NCBI GenBank assembly: GCA_017504325.1
Contig: JAFVRL010000009.1
Span: 1 to 19,550 of the forward strand
Reading direction: 5' to 3'
Source of the DNA: Lentisphaeria bacterium
GTDB lineage: Bacteria; Verrucomicrobiota; Lentisphaeria; Victivallales; UBA1829
Length of the DNA stretch: 19,550 nucleotides
Part shown: one piece after another, positions 14,971 to 19,550 of the stretch
How positions within the stretch are numbered: position 1 is the first letter of the stretch
How the letters are laid out: each line of letters begins with the position of its first letter
Program-made: the position numbers and the translations under genes
Notes under the pieces: generated by a model
The model's input: the letters and a program-made list of their open reading frames with translations, nothing else
The model's database searches: none
What the model was told of the DNA's origin: nothing

Positions 14971-15110
14971 ATTCTTCTCCATTCTTCTCCGTACCCATCC
15001 GTACCCATCCGTACCCATCCGTACTTCTCCGTACTCCTCCGTACCCATCCGTACTTCTCCGTACTTCTCCGTACTCCTCCGTACCCATCCGTACCCATCC
15101 GTACCCATCC
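14971..15110. repeat. Tandem array of fourteen 10-bp units
   Basis: Exactly 10-bp period without indels. Unit types: A = GTACCCATCC, B = GTACTTCTCC, C = GTACTCCTCC, D = ATTCTTCTCC. The order from 14971 is D D A A A B C A B B C A A A. It lies between two converging terminators (DUF4838 unit from the left, rpsI from the right). Open frames through it on both strands are artefacts of the repeat: the period is not a multiple of three and the units lack stops. Confidence 0.95.
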
Positions 15111-15123
15111 GGAATACAGGTAC

Positions 15124-15166
15124 AAAAAAAAGGCTGTCGCCTTGTCGTCTGACAGGAAACAGCCTT
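15124..15166 (-). terminator. Rho-independent terminator after rpsI
   Basis: On the minus strand AAGGCTGT (15166-15159) pairs with ACAGCCTT (15137-15130). Inside it CCTGTC pairs with GACAAGG with one bulge around an AGAC loop. The T-run corresponds to A's at 15124-15130. It begins about 22 bases after the rpsI stop. Confidence 0.85.
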
Positions 15167-15187
15167 GAAAAAATCTCTGTAAGGAGA

Positions 15188-15589
15188 TCAGCGTTTGGAG
15201 AACTGATAACGCTTTCTGGCACCGGGCTGACCGGGCTTTTTACGTTCTTTCTCACGGGGATCGCGGGTCAACATACCGTTGGCTTTGAGGATCCCTTTGC
15301 ACTCATCTTCATACATTTTCACCAGTGCGCGGGCGATGCCGTGACGGACGGCACCAGCCTGACCTTTTTTACCGCCGCCTTTTACGGAAGCAGTGATGTC
15401 AAGGGCTTTTTCTTTGCCGGTGAGCTGAAGGGGCTGAAGGATGAAACCGCGGACGGCTTCAGTATCAAAATATTTTTCAAAAGTTTCACCATTCACTGTG
15501 ATCTTGCCGGAACCCGGCACGATGGTGACTCTTGCACTTGCCTGTTTTCTGCGGCCGGTCGCTGCCAGCGCATCATTCGCTATAGCCAT
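15188..15589 (-). CDS. rpsI: 30S ribosomal protein S9
   Basis: 133-residue S9, whose C-terminal tail reaches the P-site tRNA anticodon in the small subunit. Family signatures: ATGRRKQASARV at the N-terminus, GSGKITVNG, the VKGGGKKGQAGAVRHGIARA helix region, and the invariant basic end GARKRYQFSKR. A GGAGA lies seven bases before the ATG. It follows rplM by 14 bases in the universal L13-S9 operon and ends before a strong terminator. Nothing is unusual in the protein beyond a few extra N-terminal residues. Confidence 0.97.
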   Translation of the reverse strand: MAIANDALAATGRRKQASARVTIVPGSGKITVNGETFEKYFDTEAVRGFILQPLQLTGKEKALDITASVKGGGKKGQAGAVRHGIARALVKMYEDECKGILKANGMLTRDPREKERKKPGQPGARKRYQFSKR

Positions 15590-15603
15590 TTGTATTCTCC
15601 GGA

Positions 15604-16032
15604 TTAAAGTTTGACAGTTTCAGGTTTCTGTGCAGCGTGGGGATGATCCGCACCGGCATAGACTTTGAGTTTTGCATACTGGGCGCGTCCAAGACGGCCT
15701 TTGGGGAGCATGCCCCATACGGCTTCGCGGATCATGCGTTCGGGATTCTTTTCCCGTACGATGTTGGCAGTCACGATTTTGTGACCGCTGCGGTGACCGG
15801 TATAGGATTCATAGGTCTTTTTCACATTTTTGGAGCCGGTAAGGGCAACTTTAGCCGCATTGATGACGATGACAAAATCACCGGTATCAACATGCGGGGT
15901 ATAGGTGGGACGGTCTTTACCGCGAAGAGAGTTCGCGATCTTGACTGCAAGGCGTCCGAGGGGAACACCGGCAGCATCGAAAAGAACGTGCTTGCGTTCG
16001 ATTTCGTTGGCTTTTGCCAAATACGTCTTCAT
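15604..16032 (-). CDS. rplM: 50S ribosomal protein L13
   Basis: 142-residue L13, an early-assembling large-subunit protein. Recognisable elements: RKHVLFDAAGVPLGRLAVKI, ANSLRGKDRPTYTPHVDTGD, VIVINAAKVALTGSK, YTGHRSG, and MIREAVWGMLPKGRLGRAQ before KLKVYAG, HPHAAQKPE. The length is normal. GGAGA lies eight bases before the ATG. It is the first gene of the rplM-rpsI operon, behind a sigma70-like promoter and an unusually long, foldable leader, which suggests autoregulation by a ribosomal protein (in E. coli L13 is the known regulator of this operon). Confidence 0.97.
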   Translation of the reverse strand: MKTYLAKANEIERKHVLFDAAGVPLGRLAVKIANSLRGKDRPTYTPHVDTGDFVIVINAAKVALTGSKNVKKTYESYTGHRSGHKIVTANIVREKNPERMIREAVWGMLPKGRLGRAQYAKLKVYAGADHPHAAQKPETVKL

Positions 16033-16175
16033 TGTAGTTTCTCCGCTTTTTTAAGCTTCCTGATCATACACGATCAAATTGATTACTTGCTTCCAATATT
16101 TCCGGGGGCAGACTGCCAGGTCATACCCTTTAGGTCTTCTTGCAGCGATCGGGTTTGCTGCCAATGAGACTGGAT
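16033..16175 (-). promoter_or_regulatory. Structured 5' leader of rplM-rpsI, candidate autoregulatory element
   Basis: About 140 bases between the predicted transcription start and the rplM ATG. Reading the minus strand 5' to 3': GCAGC-N10-GCTGC (16161-16142), a hairpin whose loop carries CCC that could pair with a GGG about 17 bases downstream (pseudoknot possible); TGGCAGTCTGCCC (tight 4-bp stem at 16117-16107); TTGATC-N6-GATCAG (16077-16060, 6 bp with a terminal U-G); and GCTT-AAAA-AAGC just before the Shine-Dalgarno. No match to a named leader can be claimed by eye. Confidence 0.5.
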
Positions 16176-16181
16176 CCAATT

Positions 16182-16209
16182 AATATACAGCACTTTCCGT
16201 TTCTTTCAA
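16182..16209 (-). promoter_or_regulatory. rplM-rpsI promoter
   Basis: On the minus strand TTGAAA (16209-16204), 16 bases, TATATT (16187-16182). It is the best sigma70-like match in the gap and is correctly placed for a ~140-base leader. Confidence 0.65.
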
Positions 16210-16518
16210 GTCCGCTTTTATTTTTTTTGTATTTTTTCTGCGCAGTTGTCCTGTAACTCCTTTGAAAAACATAAATCATCATACATTCCGGAAGCTGTTA
16301 CCGCCCCCCGGGATCGCAAAATCCCCCTCCGGCACAGGAAAATACTTTTTGAAATGACTGCAATCGTCCGTCTGTACTCTTTCCGGCAGCCATCCCCGTT
16401 TCATATTATGAAATCCTTGCAGATAAAAAATATTTTTCCCGCTTGCTTTTTTCTTTTCCAGTTGTATCTTTACCGGTATAAACAGGAAAACAATCCGGAA
16501 TAAAAATCAGGAGAAAAT
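16210..16518. other. Upstream region of the glycosidase-like gene, no gene seen
   Basis: An 85-codon plus-strand frame (16246-16503) has no credible ribosome site and no recognisable features. A TATAAA at 16477-16482 might be a -10 box for the next gene, but no good -35 accompanies it. AGGAG at 16509-16513 is the ribosome site of that gene. No operator or repeat is evident. Confidence 0.4.
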
Positions 16519-18888
16519 ATGATCACCTTTGAAAATGATGTCATCAAAGTGGAATTTGCTTCAGAATGCGGAGGACTGCCCTCCCGTATTGCAGTAAAAT
16601 ATCCGGAAGATACTCTTACCGTCTTTCATAAAACGACTTCATCCCTTGTCATCAAACTTGCCGACGGAAGGCTCGTTACACCATTTCTTCCGGAAAATTA
16701 TCCGGTTCTGATCCAGGAAAAGGAAGAACTGAAAAGGTATCACTTTGACCGTCTGGGATTCCGGGATCAATATGGAAACACTGTGGAAGGATATTTTCTT
16801 TCTCTGCGGTATGAGTTTTATGATGACGGTACAACTTTCGTTCAATCTTTTTTCATTTCAGAAAACTATGAATCCCCCACAGGGATCAACTCTTTCAAAT
16901 ATGAATTTCCTCTTGATTTCAGTGATTTTTCCCATGTGGAGATCCCTTACGGCGTGGATGCCAGTCTTGCCAGCAGAAGCGGAGAGGAAAATATCCCCTT
17001 CCACTCCTACACAGAAAAAGGAATCAAACAGAACTTCAATTTCAACTGTAAAAGGAAAAACGGCCCTGGCGGCTATTTTGAGATCTTTATGGAGGATGCA
17101 AGAAGCCTTGACCATACAGAAGAAAATAAAGCTGCAGAAATAAAATGGAACGGGAATTCCCCCTGTATCAGCTGGGAATTTCAAAGTAAGGAAGCCGCCC
17201 CCGACCGCTGTTTTGTCTGGTCAAGTCTCAATTCCTGGGGATGGCTTTTTACGGCTCCCCCGAAAAAAAGAAGAAATCCCCCGCTGCGGATGATCCATGT
17301 CATCGACTATTTCCTCCACCGTATCCCGGCACCCCGTCTGGTGAAACTTATTGCAGATCAGGGGACGGATGTGATCATTCTGCATGAAGAGTGGAGAAGT
17401 GATGTGGAAGGAATGGCGTTCCCCCATGACCGGGAAAAATTACAGGCATTTATTGATGAAGCCCATAAACATGATATAAGGGTATGTCTTTACATAAGGG
17501 GCAATACGGAACTTACAACGGATGAAGATTACTGTGACTGGTTCCCCCTGTATCTGCGGAAAGATTATGACGGATTGTATGCGGATTTCGGCGGAGCATT
17601 GAATATTCCCCACCGGCAGCATATCAAACAGCACTATCTCAAATACCGCCGCATCCGGGAAAATATCGGCAGACACGCTCTTTTCTTTGCCCATTGCGGC
17701 AGACTTTCCTGCGGTATCGGACTTACCGGCAATCTGATTGACGGTTACACTTCCGGCGAAGGGGAAAGCGGTTCATTGGGAAAAGACCGTTTTCTGCATG
17801 AATGTTTGAGCGGTTCCTTCCTGACCACCGGTTCTTTCTGGACAGCAGCCTTCCCCCGTTACGGTCACAAGGCAATGCTCCCCTTTATGGCATCCACAGG
17901 ACAACCCCCTCATATCCCTCTGGGACATCAGTACCACACCTCCTCCCTTGCCCACCCCATGTGTCCGGGCTTGAATACTTTGGCATTGCGTCCCCTGTGG
18001 AAATTGTGGGCATTGTTCCGGGATACAAGAGATGTGGAAATATACAATGATTTCAACTGTGTAAATGTTTTTACCAAAGATGATCCGGAAAAGACCGGGA
18101 CATATCTAATGATCGCCAAAAAGAGAGCTGTTGCCCTGCTTATCCTCTCCAATTTTGATTCTGAAACAAGGCAAATAAAAGTAAAGATCAACTGGGAAAA
18201 AACAGGATTCTCTCCGGATAATAAGGAAACATATCTTTTTACACCCGATGAAACCAGCCCGGGAAAAGCCCTTCTTCAGATACAGGATCTGAAGGAATAT
18301 TCTGTCACCCTTTCCTCCTGCTCCTGTGCAGGATTTCTCATTGGGGCTGCCTGTACAACATCTGGAATGATAACGGATTTTGAGAAACCCTATCCGGCTC
18401 TCTCCCCGGAAGCGGAAGAACATCTTGCTGATGTAAAAAAACAGCAGGAACTGCGGAAGGGGGATTCGGAAACAGGACATTATCCCTTTATCCGCGTTTA
18501 TGTTCCCACCACCCACATCCCCTTTGTCTGCGGAAGAGCCTTTTATACCATTTACCATGAGATCGGACTTCTGGATGAAGATTTCCATTTCACAAGGAGA
18601 GGGTATCTTACTCTTGACGGATTTTCTGAAACAGCTCCTTCCAACGATAAACTTCTCTGGTCACTGGCAAGTTCCCCCTGGCTTGATTTGAGAAAGATCT
18701 TTCCTGAAGGCGGGCATCTGAAACTGGGCATCCGTTCCTGGAGTCCTCTGATGAAGGATACATTCCATTCTCTTATCGAAGTAACCAGATCCCCTGTTCC
18801 GGAGGAAACGGATCAGGCAGTCAAACTCATATTCTATAACGAGATCGAGCCGCAGAGAGGACTTTTCCATTTTGAATGTCAGCTTTAA
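16519..18888 (+). CDS. Uncharacterised glycosidase-like protein, probable TIM barrel, no signal peptide
   Basis: 789 residues. I do not recognise a named family with certainty. The N-terminal ~250 residues look like a beta-sandwich of the kind preceding clan GH-D type barrels. From about residue 255 an alpha/beta-barrel pattern follows: a strand with DVIILHEEW, a helix with REKLQAFIDEAHKHDIRVCL, the strand VCLYIRGNTEL, then DGLYADFGGALN (an Asp at a position that could be catalytic), HALFFAHCGRL, and LIDGYTSGEGESGS. After ~545 come beta-rich segments typical of C-terminal domains in such enzymes. There is no signal peptide, so it probably acts in the cytoplasm on imported oligosaccharides; that is inference. 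AGGAG sits five bases before the ATG. It stands alone, divergent from rplM, and its stop is directly followed by an IS200-type element end, leaving no room to see its own terminator. Confidence 0.6.
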   Translation: MITFENDVIKVEFASECGGLPSRIAVKYPEDTLTVFHKTTSSLVIKLADGRLVTPFLPENYPVLIQEKEELKRYHFDRLGFRDQYGNTVEGYFLSLRYEFYDDGTTFVQSFFISENYESPTGINSFKYEFPLDFSDFSHVEIPYGVDASLASRSGEENIPFHSYTEKGIKQNFNFNCKRKNGPGGYFEIFMEDARSLDHTEENKAAEIKWNGNSPCISWEFQSKEAAPDRCFVWSSLNSWGWLFTAPPKKRRNPPLRMIHVIDYFLHRIPAPRLVKLIADQGTDVIILHEEWRSDVEGMAFPHDREKLQAFIDEAHKHDIRVCLYIRGNTELTTDEDYCDWFPLYLRKDYDGLYADFGGALNIPHRQHIKQHYLKYRRIRENIGRHALFFAHCGRLSCGIGLTGNLIDGYTSGEGESGSLGKDRFLHECLSGSFLTTGSFWTAAFPRYGHKAMLPFMASTGQPPHIPLGHQYHTSSLAHPMCPGLNTLALRPLWKLWALFRDTRDVEIYNDFNCVNVFTKDDPEKTGTYLMIAKKRAVALLILSNFDSETRQIKVKINWEKTGFSPDNKETYLFTPDETSPGKALLQIQDLKEYSVTLSSCSCAGFLIGAACTTSGMITDFEKPYPALSPEAEEHLADVKKQQELRKGDSETGHYPFIRVYVPTTHIPFVCGRAFYTIYHEIGLLDEDFHFTRRGYLTLDGFSETAPSNDKLLWSLASSPWLDLRKIFPEGGHLKLGIRSWSPLMKDTFHSLIEVTRSPVPEETDQAVKLIFYNEIEPQRGLFHFECQL

Positions 18889-18905
18889 GACATTCCGGAA
18901 TCAGG

Positions 18906-18926
18906 ACCACCGGCTTAGCCGGTGGT
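18906..18926. repeat. Right-end hairpin of the IS200-type element
   Basis: ACCACCGGC-TTA-GCCGGTGGT, a perfect 9-bp stem with a 3-base loop. Subterminal hairpins of this type are recognised by the TnpA dimer at the ends of IS200/IS605 elements. Confidence 0.75.
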
Positions 18927-18930
18927 TTGC

Positions 18931-19035
18931 ACCAGCCCTATAAGGGCATGTTACCGGCATGCCCCAAAAAGGGGCTCTGAATGGTCCGCCAGTCGCACCA
19001 TTTTCTCGGCTACTGCTCAAGCAGTTCTTGGGCAC
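18931..19035 (-). other. Structured 3' non-coding segment of the IS element
   Basis: Between the tnpA stop and the end hairpin, three further stems follow one another on the minus strand: ACTGC-TTGA-GCAGT (19025-19012), GCCCC-TTTTT-GGGGC (18975-18961) and GCCC-TTATA-GGGC (18947-18935). A weaker TGGT...ACCA (19000-18982) lies among them. The tnpA transcript would carry this array as its 3' part, so it may be a folded RNA, DNA ends for transposition, or both. Confidence 0.5.
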
Positions 19036-19509
19036 TTATTTTTTAGGGGTCTTTTCTCCAGTAAATGGATCAAATAATTCCCCCTGCACTATTTTATCTT
19101 GCGCCATATCCTCGACCAATTGATTCCTGATATAGTCGGCTATTACTTTTCTATTTCTACCTACGGTATCTACATAATACCCTCGACACCAAAAATGACG
19201 ATTTCCATATTTATACTTCAAATTTGCGTGTCTATCAAAGATTATCAGGGAACTTTTTCCTTTCAAATATCCCATAAATTGAGATACACTTACATTTGGT
19301 GGAATACTTACCAGCATATGAATATGATCCGGACATAGTTCCGCTTCTTCTATGATCACATTTTTACGTTCACATAGTGTTCGCAAGATTTTTCCTACAT
19401 CGACTTTTAAGCGTCCATAAATATTTTGACGGCGAAATTTTGGAGCAAACACTATATGGTATTTGCAATTCCATCTCGTGTGTGATAAAGTATCTGTGTC
19501 TTTTGACAT
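19036..19509 (-). CDS. tnpA: IS200-type Y1 transposase TnpA
   Basis: 157-residue HUH single-strand transposase, which cuts and rejoins the element's ends at subterminal hairpins as a dimer. The HUH motif is His62-Ile-His64 in CPDHIHMLVSIP, and the probable catalytic tyrosine is Tyr126 in VIADYIRNQ. The family opening HTRWNCKYHIVFAPKFRR and the motif FWCRGYYVDTVGRN are present. The length is normal and the frame is intact, so the enzyme may be active. An AGAGGTG Shine-Dalgarno precedes the ATG. It lies downstream of, and opposite to, the glycosidase-like gene. Confidence 0.95.
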   Translation of the reverse strand: MSKDTDTLSHTRWNCKYHIVFAPKFRRQNIYGRLKVDVGKILRTLCERKNVIIEEAELCPDHIHMLVSIPPNVSVSQFMGYLKGKSSLIIFDRHANLKYKYGNRHFWCRGYYVDTVGRNRKVIADYIRNQLVEDMAQDKIVQGELFDPFTGEKTPKK

Positions 19510-19537
19510 GTTTACACCTCTTGGTTTGATTGAATGC

Positions 19538-19549
19538 GGTTGGCGAACC
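19538..19549. repeat. Partial left-end hairpin of the IS200-type element
   Basis: GGTT-GGCG-AACC, a 4-bp stem with a 4-base loop, 28 bases upstream of the tnpA ATG. The structure may continue beyond the window. Confidence 0.4.
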
Positions 19550-19550
19550 A

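Larger units (their letters stand above)
18889..19550 (-). mobile_element. IS200/IS605-type insertion element (truncated by window end)
   Basis: Consists of a Y1 transposase gene on the minus strand, a short hairpin at its 5' side (19538-19549, continuing past the window) and about 140 bases of stem-loops on its 3' side ending in a perfect 9-bp hairpin at 18906-18926. Subterminal hairpins instead of terminal inverted repeats are the family hallmark. There is no tnpB partner in view. The exact right boundary is not visible but lies between the upstream gene's stop (18888) and 18905. Confidence 0.8.

Noticed and set aside
14971..15110. CRISPR array
   Set aside because: Repeats are contiguous 10-mers with no spacers and there are no cas genes.
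14785..15255. Minus-strand frame giving a GYGWVR-rich repetitive protein
   Set aside because: Product of the 10-bp tandem repeat; no Shine-Dalgarno, and it overlaps rpsI and DUF4838 coding sequence.
14951..15607. Plus-strand frame through the 10-bp repeats and across rpsI
   Set aside because: Starts inside the terminator, consists of repeat translation (RTHPYPS-like) and then the antisense of rpsI.
16246..16503. 85-codon frame before the glycosidase-like gene
   Set aside because: No Shine-Dalgarno and the composition looks like translated intergenic DNA; the real gene has its own AGGAG just after it.

Overview
The window reads as a piece of a Gram-negative (diderm) chromosome, most likely from a member of the Lentisphaerota (Victivallales-like). 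The pointers are an LptD-type outer-membrane LPS assembly protein, a prepilin-type protein carrying the FTLIELLVVIAIIAIL segment next to an AraC regulator and a secreted DUF4838 protein (a combination that is greatly expanded in that phylum), and a second large glycosidase-like protein. The taxonomic call is inference from gene content; no rRNA marker is present.

Layout. 1-3124 (+): 3' part of etfA, an acyl-CoA dehydrogenase and rpoZ (RNA polymerase omega), closed by an intrinsic terminator. 3202-6114 (+): lptD, which converges on the minus-strand operon alaS - STAS protein - RluA-type pseudouridine synthase (9428 down to 6133). 9429-9854 is mostly non-coding and holds the alaS promoter and the araC terminator. 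9855-10781 (-) is an AraC-family regulator, divergent from 10906-14905 (+): a decayed pseudopilin start, a pseudopilin gene and a 971-residue DUF4838/CBM9-like secreted protein, ending in a terminator. 14971-15110 is an array of fourteen 10-bp tandem units. 16032-15188 (-) is rplM-rpsI with its own promoter and a folded ~140-nt leader. 16519-18888 (+) is an uncharacterised TIM-barrel glycosidase-like protein. 18889-19550 is the end of an IS200-type element with tnpA on the minus strand.

The most interesting signal is at 11095-11216. Two perfect 16-bp inverted repeats flank a 90-bp spacer. In the orientation given, the pseudopilin start codon has no Shine-Dalgarno, while the spacer carries a strong one (AAAGGAGG, preceded by a TATAAAAT box) on the other strand. 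Inverting the segment would place this cassette at ideal spacing before the pseudopilin ATG and would also put a stop codon into the upstream ORF. This is what an invertible (phase-variable) expression switch would look like, controlling a pseudopilin plus glycan-degradation unit, and the sequenced copy would be OFF.

The rest is housekeeping: electron transfer from acyl-CoA oxidation (ETF/ACAD), transcription (omega), outer-membrane biogenesis (LptD), translation (AlaS, S9, L13) and RNA modification. The regulated AraC/pseudopilin/DUF4838 block and the lone glycosidase-like gene are the accessory carbohydrate part.
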